Assembly: GCF_000820145.1 (NCBI RefSeq)
Contig: NZ_CDBW01000033.1
Location: forward strand, 1-64,000
Source of the DNA: Aeromonas sobria
GTDB lineage: Bacteria; Pseudomonadota; Gammaproteobacteria; Enterobacterales; Aeromonadaceae
Reading direction: 5' to 3'
Length of the DNA: 64,000 bases
Shown here one piece after another: positions 32,497-43,042 of this stretch. A model generated the notes under the pieces. That model was not told where the DNA came from. It saw only the letters and a program-made list of their open reading frames with translations, and ran no database searches. The position numbers were made by a program, and so were the translations under genes. The stretch's first letter is position 1. The number at the start of each line of letters is the position of its first letter.

Positions 32497-33273
32497 TTAA
32501 AGTTTTATCTTGTCAGACCAGCCGAATTGCTGAAAAATATTTTTTGATGTTTCGCCCTTTAGATAATTAGCAAATTTCAGGCTATCTTCACTTGGCGTTC
32601 GCTTCAATACGATATTGACATCTCGGTAAACGACCAAGTTATTCTCAATTCCTACGACATCACCAAAATCAGGGTTGCTCTTGGCCCAATCAGCCCAAGT
32701 TACCCAGGCATCAACCTTCGGGTCTTCCAAGAAAGCCTTTCTAGCTCCGCCGCTATTGGGAGTGAACAGTACTATATTTTTTCTGAAATTAGCGACGAGA
32801 TTGATATCCCCGGTGCGGCCAATCATATCTTCCCAAACACCGGTGCCTGATGTATTACTGACCCCTGCACCATCCGGAACAACAATACCTACTCCTGGTT
32901 TTGTTAGGTCAGTTAAGCCTTTGATATTTTTCGGGTTCCCATTTTTAACTAGGATGATTGCCGGACGTAAGTAGAGCGGTGTGATGCTATGAATATCAAA
33001 ATTGTCAGCATGACCAGTGGCAATTGCCAGAGCAGATTGTTCTGATGCTCCAAATAGGATATCGGCGTTTTCTTTTGCTTTGTCATTCCAGCTTGCCTGA
33101 GGGCCAAAGTGTACATTCACTTTAACACCTGTCTCTGCTTGAAACGCTTCGGCAACCTTAATCAGTGCGGTATGCGGACCACCTGGTCCATACAGATTCA
33201 CATCGGCTAACACAGAAAAACTCGGTAGACTGAACAAAATTGCTGCTACCAGAGGGTTGACGGTCAGTTTCAT
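32497..33273 (-). CDS. acfC: AcfC, periplasmic accessory colonization factor-like binding protein
   Basis: The 258-aa protein has a signal peptide (MKLTVNPLVAAILFSLPSFS, cleaved near VLA-DVN) and the AcfC signature DVNLYGPGGPHTALIKVAEA, then VKVNVHFGPQASWNDKAKEN and ADILFGASEQSALAIATGHA. AcfC is a periplasmic substrate-binding protein of the sulfate/molybdate-like class; in Vibrio cholerae it is an accessory colonization factor and has been linked to chemotaxis. The substrate here is unknown. No ABC transporter genes are adjacent. The gene lies alone between two similar hairpins, next to the integrase, which suggests that it is cargo of the island. Confidence 0.8.
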   Translation of the reverse strand: MKLTVNPLVAAILFSLPSFSVLADVNLYGPGGPHTALIKVAEAFQAETGVKVNVHFGPQASWNDKAKENADILFGASEQSALAIATGHADNFDIHSITPLYLRPAIILVKNGNPKNIKGLTDLTKPGVGIVVPDGAGVSNTSGTGVWEDMIGRTGDINLVANFRKNIVLFTPNSGGARKAFLEDPKVDAWVTWADWAKSNPDFGDVVGIENNLVVYRDVNIVLKRTPSEDSLKFANYLKGETSKNIFQQFGWSDKIKL

Positions 33274-33407
33274 TTTTTTTCCTTGTATTGTTGTGAATGT
33301 TCAAGGATAACAAGACCGTATTAATCTAGGATTAATTTCAGGGAGAATGAATTTTTTCTGTCCCTTGTGGTTTGGCAAGATGTCATCAATGGCTAAAAAA
33401 ACATAGA

Positions 33408-33435
33408 GAGAAGCGGCCTACCAGGGCCGCTTCTC
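33408..33435. terminator. Terminator between acfC and the integrase gene
   Basis: GAGAAGCGGCC and GGCCGCTTCTC form a perfect 11-base stem with a six-base loop, one base from the integrase stop. On the minus strand TCTATGTTTTTTT follows, so it should terminate the integrase transcript. Confidence 0.75.
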
Positions 33436-34644
33436 TTATTGGATCGGTTGTTCTCCAACAACAAACTCAGCCCAGGCATCCATCATTGGACGGCGCTGAT
33501 CCAGCAGATCGGTGCGGTGATAAGCCGCTTCCACCTTGTTCTGGATGAGATGCGCGAGTGCTCGCTCAGCCAAGTCTCTGGGATAGCCTTGTTCGCTGCA
33601 CCAGTCCCGGAACGTCGAGCGAAAGCCATGAGCCGTGGCCAGCCGTTCAGGCGTCGTGCTCTGGGCCTCGACTCTTCTGAGCAAGGTGGTCAGCGCCATA
33701 TCCGTCAGTGGCACTTGTTTACGTGGGGAAGGAAAAACCCATTCACCATGTAGCCCTCGCACTTTCTCCAATACAGCCATAGCCTGAAGAGATAACGGAA
33801 TGCGGTGAATGACTTGGGTCTTCATCCTATCAGCCGGAATGGTCCAGATTGCAGCATCTAGGTCGAGTTCTTCCCAGCGCATGCTTCTCGCTTCACCAGA
33901 GCGGCAGCCGGTCAGGATCACGAACGACAGTAGGGCTCGGCTGACATCAAAGCGCTCTGCATTCGCCAAGTGCTGTTGGTAGAACGCTGGCAGTATCCGC
34001 CAATCCATCGCTGGTTGGTGCTGGGTGCGAATTGCTTTACTGGGCTGTAGTGGCAGAAGCTTATCCACGACATCGACAGGGTTTGCTTGGCAGAAGCCAT
34101 GCGCCCACGCCCAAGCCATCACGGCGTGTAACCGCTGCTTCACGCGGGTGGCGGTTTCCGGGATCTTCAGCCAGATAGGCTGTAGTACACTGGCGATATG
34201 TGCCGGGGTGATGGCGTTGATAGGCTGCCGACCAATGATCGGGAAGGCGTATTGCTCTAGGGTTGAGATCCATTGCTTCCCATGCTTGGGGTTACGCCAG
34301 CCGGGTAACAACTGCTCGTGCACCTGACGAGCCGCAATTTCCACTGTGGGTATCGCAGGCTTACTGGCTTCTTCTTTCTTTACTTCCAAGGGGTCCAGCC
34401 CCTTGGCCAGTTGCTCACGCATCAGGCGAGCCTGGTTGCCCGCATCGGCAATCGAGATTTCAGGATAGATACCGAGCCCAGCGTTACGGCGCTTGCCGGT
34501 AACAGGGCTGACATAGCGAAATACCCATTTCCCACGACCTTTTGTGGTGGATGGATGCAGAGTGAGACCGGAGATCCCTCCATGTGGTATCGGCTTATCG
34601 TCGGGTTTGATGCTACGCGCTTTTGCATCAGAGAGGAGTGCCAT
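33436..34644 (-). CDS. int: P4-type tyrosine integrase
   Basis: This 402-aa protein has the P4/CP4-57 integrase layout. The N-terminal DUF4102 arm-type domain reads MALLSDAKARSIKPDDKPIP, HPSTTKGRGKWVFRYVSPVT and LGIYPEISIADAGNQARLMR. The catalytic domain has the first Arg in ILTGCRSGEARSMRWEELDL, the His-x-x-Arg in ATAHGFRSTFRDWCSEQGYP, and the second His plus Tyr nucleophile in LAHLIQNKVEAAYHRTDLLD. All expected catalytic residues are visible, so it is probably active. It catalyses integration and excision at a tRNA gene. Its start lies about 160 bases from the putative tRNA-Asp fragment at 34808, the normal place for a P4-like integrase. The 21-bp motif at 34668 is in its leader. Confidence 0.93.
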   Translation of the reverse strand: MALLSDAKARSIKPDDKPIPHGGISGLTLHPSTTKGRGKWVFRYVSPVTGKRRNAGLGIYPEISIADAGNQARLMREQLAKGLDPLEVKKEEASKPAIPTVEIAARQVHEQLLPGWRNPKHGKQWISTLEQYAFPIIGRQPINAITPAHIASVLQPIWLKIPETATRVKQRLHAVMAWAWAHGFCQANPVDVVDKLLPLQPSKAIRTQHQPAMDWRILPAFYQQHLANAERFDVSRALLSFVILTGCRSGEARSMRWEELDLDAAIWTIPADRMKTQVIHRIPLSLQAMAVLEKVRGLHGEWVFPSPRKQVPLTDMALTTLLRRVEAQSTTPERLATAHGFRSTFRDWCSEQGYPRDLAERALAHLIQNKVEAAYHRTDLLDQRRPMMDAWAEFVVGEQPIQ

Positions 34645-34667
34645 AACAGATCCTTGATAAAAGCATA

Positions 34668-34688
34668 GTGTGCCACGCAGTATGCCAG
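34668..34688 (+). repeat. 21-bp motif, right copy (integrase leader)
   Basis: GTGTGCCACGCAGTATGCCAG repeats the sequence at 34-54 with two mismatches. It lies in the 5' region of the integrase gene and may be a control or binding site of the integrase family. Confidence 0.5.
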
Positions 34689-34807
34689 TTTACGTTGGCT
34701 ATGGTTAAGTGTGATTGGACAGGGATGAACTGGGTTTTAATGTAAGCGCATGATTTTGATTAGTATAATGAGCTTGCTTGGCGTGTGTCGGACTTGTTTA
34801 TAGCGGT

Positions 34808-34821
34808 CGTCCGCTCCGCCA
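34808..34821 (+). other. Candidate attR: 3' end of tRNA-Asp
   Basis: CGTCCGCTCCGCCA equals the last 14 bases expected for a gammaproteobacterial tRNA-Asp (acceptor CCGCTCC, discriminator G, CCA), but no tRNA body precedes it. It sits between the integrase start and a terminator, the usual arrangement for the far end of a P4-like island inserted in a tRNA gene. The intact tRNA would be left of this window. Confidence 0.5.
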
Positions 34822-34829
34822 CTAATTTT

Positions 34830-34860
34830 AAAGGCCTTCCCGATTGGGAAGGCCTTTTTG
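34830..34860 (+). terminator. Terminator after the tRNA-Asp fragment
   Basis: AAAGGCCTTCCC and GGGAAGGCCTTT form a perfect 12-base stem with a GATT loop and a T-run. It is probably the original terminator of the tRNA gene, left on the chromosomal side. Confidence 0.85.
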
Positions 34861-34911
34861 CTATGGGCAGATTTTGTCCATTGAACCTCATTTTTGCACA
34901 CCAGACGAACA

Positions 34912-34948
34912 ACAAAGCCCGTTCTCTCGACCGGGCTTTGTCATTTTT
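34912..34948. terminator. Second hairpin before the acetyltransferase gene
   Basis: ACAAAGCCCG and CGGGCTTTGT pair perfectly, followed by CATTTTT. It may terminate transcription from the acetyltransferase side or from the tRNA side. The stretch 34645-35086 holds no gene. Confidence 0.7.
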
Positions 34949-35086
34949 AGTATGTAAAACAGCCAACATCTGGCTTTTTCCTACCGGAAGATGGCTCAAA
35001 ACCTGTCATTCCCGCCATTTTCTATCTATATCAGAGCCTTATCAGCTCAATCTACAGCCATTTGAATGGTGCTATGACCGACCAAA

Positions 35087-37675
35087 TCAGACTTCTGCCG
35101 CCTGTTGGCTACAGGGCAGTTCCATATTGACCACCCCATCCTCCATCTGGACATCTATCTTGAAGCCGAGCCGCTTGGCGAGGTTGACCATGCCGCGATT
35201 GCTCGGCATGGTCATGCCGGATAGCTGACCAATCCCCTGCTCTTTGGCATAACGGATGATCTTCTCCATCATCAATTTGCCAAGGCCCACCCCTTTCAAA
35301 TCCGATCGCACCAGAATGGCAAACTCGGCATCGCTCAGGTCCGGAGTCGAAATGGCGCGCACCACGCCAAGGATCTGATCCTGCAGCTCGCCATCTTGCC
35401 CCACCGCCACGAATGCCATTTCCCGGTCGTAATCGATCTGGGTCATGCGGGCCAGCTCTTCATGGCCCAGTTCGCCCACATCGGCAAAGAAGCGCTTGTA
35501 CCTGTCTTCATCGGAGACTTGCAGTACGAACTGCTTGTGAGCCGGTTCATCTTCCGGCCTGATCGGGCGCAGCAGGATGTGGCGCTGGTCTTTCAGCCAG
35601 GCACCCTCCTCCAGTTCGGTGGGATAGGGGCGGATCGCCAGTCGGTTGCTGGTCGGGATGGCGGGGTCAGCCAGCGTAAGGCTGGCATCCAGTACCACCA
35701 TCTCGGTGCCGCACGCTTGTAGCGGGTGCAGGTCCAGCTCCTGAATCTCCGGAAAGGCGAGCAATAGCTCGGAGAGCTGGCAGAGCACCTGACCGAGGGC
35801 ATCGATATCCAGTCGCTCCGGTGTCGCCTGTTCGCGGATTTTACGGCTTTTTAGCGCGCCGATGATCTGGTAACGAGCCAGCGCCTGATTGAGCGGCGGT
35901 AGTGCTGCTACCATCTCCTGCGGTTCGGCGCCCGACTCGCCCAGCAGGATGACAGGGCCAAAGATGGCGTCTTGCTGGATACGTACCCGTAACTCCAGGC
36001 CGCCGCTGCGGCGAGCCATCCGCTGCACCAGCAAGCCTTCGATGCGGGCGCCCGGATCATGTTGTCTGACCCGATCCAGAATGGCATCTGCAGCTTGCGC
36101 CACTTCGGCCGAGGTGCGCAGGTTGAGCACTACACCGTGCACGGCAGACTTGTGGAGGATATCGGGGGAGCGCAGTTTCACCGCCACCGGATAGCCGATC
36201 TGCTCGGCAGTCAGGGTCGCCTCGATGGCGTCGGTGACGATCCAGGTTGGCAGGGTCGAGAGACCGGCAGCCTGCAAAATCGGGTGCACCAGATGGGTAT
36301 CCAGCCTCAGCTGTTTGCGGTCTTGCGCTTGGCGGATCAGCTGCTGGCACAGCTCGACATTGAGCTGGTTGCCGTGCAGTGATGCCGGAGTTTCCATCAG
36401 TTGCTTCTGGTTGCGGCGGTATTCCACCATGTGCATGAAGGCCGCCATGGCGCTTTCCGGGGTACGGTAGGTCGGGAAGCCCGCTTCAGTAAAGAGTTTA
36501 CGCCCCTCCTGCGCCGAGTATTCGCCCGCCCAGTTGGTGAGGATATTGAAACGGCGCGCTCTGGGGTGCTGTTTCAGATGGGCGATAAGATGGCTGGCCA
36601 GCGGCGCGCTCGGTGCCGTGAGCGAGGGGGCGTGGATGATCAGGATGGCGTCGATGCCATCTTCCTGCAACACGCTGTCCAGCGCTTCCTGATAGGTGGT
36701 GATGGTGGCATCGCTGCCGATATCGAGCGGCGGGCGTGCCAGCTTGCCGCCCCGCTCCAGCAGCACATCCACCGCCATATTGGCCAGTCCGCGGCCGTTG
36801 GAGATGATGGCGAGCCGCTCCCCTTTGAGGGTCATGGAGTGGCTGAGGGTTTCGACCGCGGCAAACAGTTCGTGGGTATCCCGCACCCGCAGCATACCGG
36901 CGCGGCGGATGGCGGCATCATAGACATTGTCGAGGCCGTGGGCCGGATCGTGGCGCCCGCTTTTCAGCACCAGGATCGGCTTGTTGCGCGAGGCTGCCCG
37001 CGCCGCCGAGAGAAAGTGGCGGGCGTCGTGCAGTTTGTCCATGTAGATCAAAATGGCGCGGGTGACGCTGTCGCGGGAGAGCTGGTCCAGCAGCTGGCCG
37101 AAGTCGATATCGCAGTGATCGCCAAGGGAGATGAAGGCGGAAAAGCCCAGCTCATGCTGTTTGGCCCAATCCAGAATGGTGGTGCTGACGGCGGCGGATT
37201 GCGAGAGAAAAGCGACCTGTCCCGGCTTGGCGGCAATGGGTGAAAAGCTGGCGTTGATCCCCTGGCCGGGCAGCAGCATCCCCATGCTGTTGGGGCCGAG
37301 CAGGCGAATGCCATATTGCTGGCAGACCCGTTTCAGCTCCAGCCGCTCCTTGGGGGAAAAGTCGGCGGCCAGTATGATGGCGGCTCCCGCGCCCTTTTGG
37401 CCGAGCGCTTCCAGTAACGGCAAGACCCGTTCCCGCCTGGTGCAGATGATGGCGAGATCCGGGGTCAGCGGCAGACTGGCGATATCGGGATAGGCCAGCA
37501 CACCAGCGATGGCCTTGTTGCGCGGGGTGACGGGGAGGATGGGCCCTTTGAACTGGCCCGCCAGCAGGTGGCGCACGATCACGTGACCCGCCTTGAGCGG
37601 GTCGGTCGAGGCACCGATCACGGCGATTGATTGGGGTTTGAACAGCCGGTCCAGACCGCTTGCGTTCATGGGCAC
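35087..37675 (-). CDS. patZ: Protein lysine acetyltransferase (Pat/PatZ, YfiQ-type)
   Basis: The 862-aa protein combines an NDP-forming acyl-CoA synthetase-like part (about 1-690, with IAVIGASTDPLKAGHVIVRH near the N-terminus, LLGPNSMGMLLPGQGINASF and QSAAVSTTILDWAKQHELGF) with a C-terminal GNAT domain (about 700-862, FAILVRSDLKGVGLGKLMME, then NLAKRLGFKIDVQMEDGVVN). This is the architecture of Pat/PatZ, which acetylates and inactivates acetyl-CoA synthetase and other proteins. The GLGKLM loop binds acetyl-CoA. It is the first chromosomal gene after the island; an island insertion next to it is common to many genomes only by chance of the tRNA. Confidence 0.9.
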   Translation of the reverse strand: MPMNASGLDRLFKPQSIAVIGASTDPLKAGHVIVRHLLAGQFKGPILPVTPRNKAIAGVLAYPDIASLPLTPDLAIICTRRERVLPLLEALGQKGAGAAIILAADFSPKERLELKRVCQQYGIRLLGPNSMGMLLPGQGINASFSPIAAKPGQVAFLSQSAAVSTTILDWAKQHELGFSAFISLGDHCDIDFGQLLDQLSRDSVTRAILIYMDKLHDARHFLSAARAASRNKPILVLKSGRHDPAHGLDNVYDAAIRRAGMLRVRDTHELFAAVETLSHSMTLKGERLAIISNGRGLANMAVDVLLERGGKLARPPLDIGSDATITTYQEALDSVLQEDGIDAILIIHAPSLTAPSAPLASHLIAHLKQHPRARRFNILTNWAGEYSAQEGRKLFTEAGFPTYRTPESAMAAFMHMVEYRRNQKQLMETPASLHGNQLNVELCQQLIRQAQDRKQLRLDTHLVHPILQAAGLSTLPTWIVTDAIEATLTAEQIGYPVAVKLRSPDILHKSAVHGVVLNLRTSAEVAQAADAILDRVRQHDPGARIEGLLVQRMARRSGGLELRVRIQQDAIFGPVILLGESGAEPQEMVAALPPLNQALARYQIIGALKSRKIREQATPERLDIDALGQVLCQLSELLLAFPEIQELDLHPLQACGTEMVVLDASLTLADPAIPTSNRLAIRPYPTELEEGAWLKDQRHILLRPIRPEDEPAHKQFVLQVSDEDRYKRFFADVGELGHEELARMTQIDYDREMAFVAVGQDGELQDQILGVVRAISTPDLSDAEFAILVRSDLKGVGLGKLMMEKIIRYAKEQGIGQLSGMTMPSNRGMVNLAKRLGFKIDVQMEDGVVNMELPCSQQAAEV

Positions 37676-37742
37676 TCACGACAAAAGGGGGAAGATACCA
37701 GTCTAATACGCCTTTGCTGCGGGTTCTGTGACCGGATCCTGA

Positions 37743-37934
37743 TCACCGTTTGTTCAGGGCATTGGCACGTAGATAAAAGCGCAGTTCGCCTTGCACCCGG
37801 CGAATTGCGCCGAGGTGGCGTTCCTGCAGATAGATATCCTGCTCACGGTCCAGCGCCGTGCTGGGCACCCCCATGCTTTGCAGATACTCGTCAAACAGGG
37901 TTGAACCCTTGATCTCTACCAGATGCTGTTTCAT
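37743..37934 (-). CDS. Small hypothetical protein (63 aa)
   Basis: This 63-aa protein, MKQHLVEIKGSTLFDEYLQS, then MGVPSTALDREQDIYLQERH and a basic tail (FYLRANALNKR), is unrecognised. The ATG at 37934 has GGGAGGAGAGCC upstream, a strong ribosome-binding site, which supports it as a real gene; the longer frame to 38048 does not. It lies 67 bases upstream of the acetyltransferase gene, in the same direction. It has no membrane segment. Confidence 0.6.
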   Translation of the reverse strand: MKQHLVEIKGSTLFDEYLQSMGVPSTALDREQDIYLQERHLGAIRRVQGELRFYLRANALNKR

Positions 37935-38114
37935 GGCTCTCCTCCCTGCGCCTTGGCATTTGTTGATGAACGCCCAGTCTGCGATGACCTGCCGAGTTTG
38001 CCTATTGTCACTTTTGACACGAAATTTGAAACGAGAACGCTCACACATCTTTCAGAGAGGGCACAGTTGAGGCACTGGCTGGCGTTATAGTATGGCGAGG
38101 AGCACGAGGCACGG

Positions 38115-38228
38115 ATGGTGCGCAGGATGATCAGAGTCTGGTGGTGGTGCATGGCACTGTGGACGGTTGGCGTATCGGCAACCGAGCAGCCTATCCGCGC
38201 CCGTAATTTTCATCCCTCTGCCATCTAA
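38115..38228 (+). CDS. Possible 37-aa secreted peptide
   Basis: ATG at 38115 opens a 37-codon frame (MVRRMIRVWWWCMALWTVGV, then SATEQPIRARNFHPSAI) with a signal-like hydrophobic start. No ribosome-binding site is obvious, and it may be chance. The surrounding 37935-38260 otherwise holds only the promoter of the 37743 gene. Confidence 0.2.
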   Translation: MVRRMIRVWWWCMALWTVGVSATEQPIRARNFHPSAI

Positions 38229-38260
38229 CTGCGGCCTATCGCGACCGCTATCAGCCTATT

Positions 38261-39154
38261 TCAGCGCAGTGAACCCTGATTCTGCGCAGTATCCCAGAAG
38301 GCGCGGATCAGCGGCTCTTCCAGCCGCTTCTTGAGCACCCCGATCCCCACATCAAATGGCTTGAAGGCGGGCTTGAGGTCAATGATCCGCACTTTGTCGC
38401 CGAGCGGGCTGTGGTCGATCACCGCCGCCGGCACCAGCCCCACGCCGCAACCGAGCGCCACCATGGCGACGATCCCCTCGTTACCCGCCACTTCGGCGTA
38501 GATGTTGGGGGCTATCCCCTTGTTGCGAAACCACTGATCGCTGCGTTTGCGGGCCAAGCCCTGCTCGGAGAGGATCAGCGGTAGCTGCTCCCAGTCGGGC
38601 TCCCCTTGGCGGAACCACTGGTTCAGCTGGGGGGCGTTGCGCGGCGCGATAAAGACCAGCGGCACCAGCTGCAGGCTGGCAAATTCCAGCTTGGCGGGCA
38701 GGGCATCGGGGCGGGCGGCGATGGCGAGATCGGCCTCGTCGGCCAGGATCTTGTCCACCGCCAGCGCCGGGTCGCCGGTCTCCAGCTTGATCTCCAGCTG
38801 GGGGTAGCGGCGGCGAAAGCGCTCCAGCACTTCGGGCAGCAGAAAGTAGCTGGCAGTGACCGAACAGAACACCCGCAGCCGCCCTTGCAGCGGTTCGTCG
38901 CTGCGTTTGAGCTCCTGTTTGAGCTGACGCCACTCCTGCAACAGGCCGCCGCCGAATTCGCGCAGCTTCTCGCCGGCGGGGGTGAGCCGTACCGAGCGGT
39001 TGTCCCGTTCGAACAGGATGCAGCCGGTCTCCTGTTCCAGTCGCTGGATGGCGCGGCTCAGGGTGGAGGGGCTGACCGCCATGGCATCGGCGCTCTTGCC
39101 GAAGTGGAGGGAGTCGGCGAGGTGGAGAAACAGCTCGAGATTGCGAAGGTCCAT
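38261..39154 (-). CDS. ilvY: IlvY, LysR-type regulator of ilvC
   Basis: The 297-aa LysR-type protein has an N-terminal winged helix (LELFLHLADSLHFGKSADAM, then AVSPSTLSRAIQRLEQETGC) and a typical effector-binding domain (LRVFCSVTASYFLLPEVLER and VAGNEGIVAMVALGCGVGLV). It is divergent from ilvC and matches IlvY, which activates ilvC when acetolactate or acetohydroxybutyrate accumulates. The length is normal. The spacing to ilvC (253 bases) leaves room for the shared operator region. Confidence 0.93.
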   Translation of the reverse strand: MDLRNLELFLHLADSLHFGKSADAMAVSPSTLSRAIQRLEQETGCILFERDNRSVRLTPAGEKLREFGGGLLQEWRQLKQELKRSDEPLQGRLRVFCSVTASYFLLPEVLERFRRRYPQLEIKLETGDPALAVDKILADEADLAIAARPDALPAKLEFASLQLVPLVFIAPRNAPQLNQWFRQGEPDWEQLPLILSEQGLARKRSDQWFRNKGIAPNIYAEVAGNEGIVAMVALGCGVGLVPAAVIDHSPLGDKVRIIDLKPAFKPFDVGIGVLKKRLEEPLIRAFWDTAQNQGSLR

Positions 39155-39407
39155 TGATCACTTCCTGCTGCAGTCAGGGCATAAATTCATGCCGAACCGT
39201 TCGGCTCGGGCAACCGCGTCCCCGGATAATTCAGCGGCAATTTTGCTGAAATGGGGAGTCACATGGGGTGAAATTGCCAAGAATCATCTTTCAATTCTTG
39301 CAACATACTGTTTCGAATATATCAGTTCAGGCAATAAGTGTCCCGCGCTATAGTGGTTCAGACAACGCCGCTACCCGGCATGGAATCAATCGAACGGAGC
39401 AATCACC
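39155..39407. promoter_or_regulatory. ilvY-ilvC divergent regulatory region
   Basis: Between the two start codons, a TATAGT at 39349-39354 fits the -10 of ilvC. An AATTTTGC...GAAATTGCC partial dyad (39238-39280) could be an IlvY site. The ilvC ribosome-binding site is CGGAGC before the ATG. The calls rest on position and known biology of the ilvYC pair. Confidence 0.45.
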
Positions 39408-40889
39408 ATGGCTAACTATTTCAACACCTTGAACCTGCGTCAGCAGTTGGCCCAACTGGGCAAGTGTCGTTTCATGCAGCGGGCGGAATTCGCCGACGGT
39501 TGCGACGTGCTGAAGGGCAAGAAGGTGGTGATTGTGGGCTGTGGTGCCCAGGGGCTGAACCAGGGTCTGAACATGCGTGACTCCGGGCTGGATATCTCCT
39601 ACGCCCTGCGCAAGGCTGCCATCACCGAGAAGCGCGCCTCCTGGCAGAAGGCCACTGACAACGGCTTCGCGGTCGGCACCTATGAAGAGCTGATCCCGAC
39701 CGCCGATCTGGTGCTGAACCTGACCCCGGACAAGCAGCACTCCGACGTAGTGAAAACCGTGATGCCGCTGATGAAACAGGGGGCCGCGCTGGGCTACTCC
39801 CACGGCTTCAACGTGGTGGAAGAGGGTCAGCAGATCCGCGGCGACATCACTGTCGTCATGGTAGCGCCGAAGTGCCCGGGTACCGAAGTGCGTGAAGAGT
39901 ATAAGCGTGGTTTCGGTGTGCCGACTCTGCTTGCCGTCCACCCGGAGAACGATCCCAAGGGTGAAGGCATGGCCATCGCCAAGGCGTGGGCCTCTGCCAC
40001 TGGCGGCGACCGTGCCGGGGTGCTGGAATCCTCCTTCGTGGCGGAAGTGAAATCTGACCTGATGGGCGAGCAGACCATCCTCTGCGGCATGCTGCAGGCC
40101 GGTTCCCTGCTCTGCTACGACAAGCTGGTTGCCGAAGGGACTGACAAGGCCTACGCCGGCAAGTTGATCCAGTTCGGTTGGGAGACCATCACCGAAGCCC
40201 TGAAACAGGGTGGCATCAGCCTGATGATGGACCGACTCTCCAACCCAGCTAAACTGCGCGCCTTCGAGCTCTCCGAGCAACTGCGCACCCTGATGCGTCC
40301 GCTGTTCGAGAAGCATATGGATGACATCATCGCCGGTGAGTTCTCCCGCGGCATGATGGCCGACTGGGTCGAAGATGACGTCAAACTGTTCACCTGGCGT
40401 GAAGAGACCGGCAAGTCTGCCTTCGAAAACGCCCCGGCGTTCGCTGGCAAAATTGCCGAGCAGGAGTACTTCGACAATGGCGTGGTGATGGTGGCCATGG
40501 TCAAGGCGGGTGTCGAGCTGGCGTTCGAGACCATGGTGGCTTCCGGTATCTACGAGGAGTCCGCCTACTACGAATCCCTGCACGAGCTGCCGCTGATCGC
40601 CAACACCGTTGCTCGCAAGCGTCTGTACGAAATGAACGTGGTCATCTCCGATACCGCCGAGTACGGTAACTACCTGTTCGCCAACGCTGCAGTGCCGTTG
40701 CTGCGCGAGCACTTCATGCCGACCCTGAAAGCGGGCGATCTGGGTGCCAGCAAGGCGGAAGGGCAGAGCGTCGACAACCTGGCGCTGCTGGCTGCAAATG
40801 AGGCGACCCGCAACCACCCGATCGAAAAAATCGGCCAGGTACTGCGCGGTTACATGAAAGACATGAAACGCATCGCCGTTGGCGGTTAA
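39408..40889 (+). CDS. ilvC: Ketol-acid reductoisomerase (class II), branched-chain amino acid synthesis
   Basis: This 493-aa protein is a long class II KARI, as in enterobacteria and Vibrio. The NADPH-binding Rossmann part is [20 protein letters not shown], then [20 protein letters not shown]. The catalytic part has [20 protein letters not shown], and [20 protein letters not shown]. It converts acetolactate and 2-aceto-2-hydroxybutyrate to dihydroxy acids in valine, leucine and isoleucine synthesis. The ATG follows CGGAGCAATCACC. The divergent ilvY is its activator. Confidence 0.97.
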   Translation: MANYFNTLNLRQQLAQLGKCRFMQRAEFADGCDVLKGKKVVIVGCGAQGLNQGLNMRDSGLDISYALRKAAITEKRASWQKATDNGFAVGTYEELIPTADLVLNLTPDKQHSDVVKTVMPLMKQGAALGYSHGFNVVEEGQQIRGDITVVMVAPKCPGTEVREEYKRGFGVPTLLAVHPENDPKGEGMAIAKAWASATGGDRAGVLESSFVAEVKSDLMGEQTILCGMLQAGSLLCYDKLVAEGTDKAYAGKLIQFGWETITEALKQGGISLMMDRLSNPAKLRAFELSEQLRTLMRPLFEKHMDDIIAGEFSRGMMADWVEDDVKLFTWREETGKSAFENAPAFAGKIAEQEYFDNGVVMVAMVKAGVELAFETMVASGIYEESAYYESLHELPLIANTVARKRLYEMNVVISDTAEYGNYLFANAAVPLLREHFMPTLKAGDLGASKAEGQSVDNLALLAANEATRNHPIEKIGQVLRGYMKDMKRIAVGG

Positions 40890-40992
40890 GCCGGCATCGG
40901 GCTGGATGATGAAGGGGCGGGGATGACGATCCCCGTCGCCGGTCGGACTGGACACCCGCTCGGCCAGCCAGAAAAATCAGCCTGACAGTCAT

Positions 40993-41023
40993 AAAAAAGC
41001 CCCGCTCATCGAGCGGGGCTTTT
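40993..41023. terminator. Terminator between ilvC and pgi (convergent)
   Basis: AAGCCCCGCTC and GAGCGGGGCTT form an 11-base stem with a three-base loop, with an A-run before it and TTTT after, so it can end transcription from both ilvC and pgi. Confidence 0.85.
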
Positions 41024-41045
41024 GCATTCAGAAAGGCCCGATAAA

Positions 41046-42752
<1,707 letters not shown>

Positions 42753-42996
42753 TTATTATCCGAGCATTATAGCGAGCCGATCGGGCGGCCCGTGTAACAG
42801 ATTTTTACCGATTGTCTTTTACCGCAATGGGTCACTGTCGGGAGCATACAACCAGAACATTGGGATTATGAGTCACGAAAGCAAGGCGGATCTTGCGCTT
42901 GCTCATGATTGGGGCCACCCCGATGGCCTGAAATTGTTTTCATCCGGTTGGCTTGGTTATGCATCGCAACGGCCATGGGCCGGGGCCAGAAACGAC

Positions 42997-43020
42997 AATG
43001 CCAGCCCGAAGGCTGGCATT
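42997..43020 (-). terminator. Hairpin after mscS
   Basis: AATGCCAGCC and GGCTGGCATT form a perfect ten-base stem with a CGAA loop, 23 bases beyond the mscS stop on the minus strand. The T-tract is weak. Confidence 0.65.
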
Positions 43021-43042
43021 GTGTATTGCAGCAGAACCGCGA

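Noticed and set aside
39348..40955. 535-codon open frame on the minus strand over ilvC
   Set aside because: It is antisense to a certain ilvC gene and arises from its codon bias; its His/Gln-rich sequence resembles no protein.
42844..43042. Small plus-strand gene between pgi and mscS
   Set aside because: The frame starts at ATG 42869 but has no ribosome-binding site and runs through the mscS terminator into mscS antisense.
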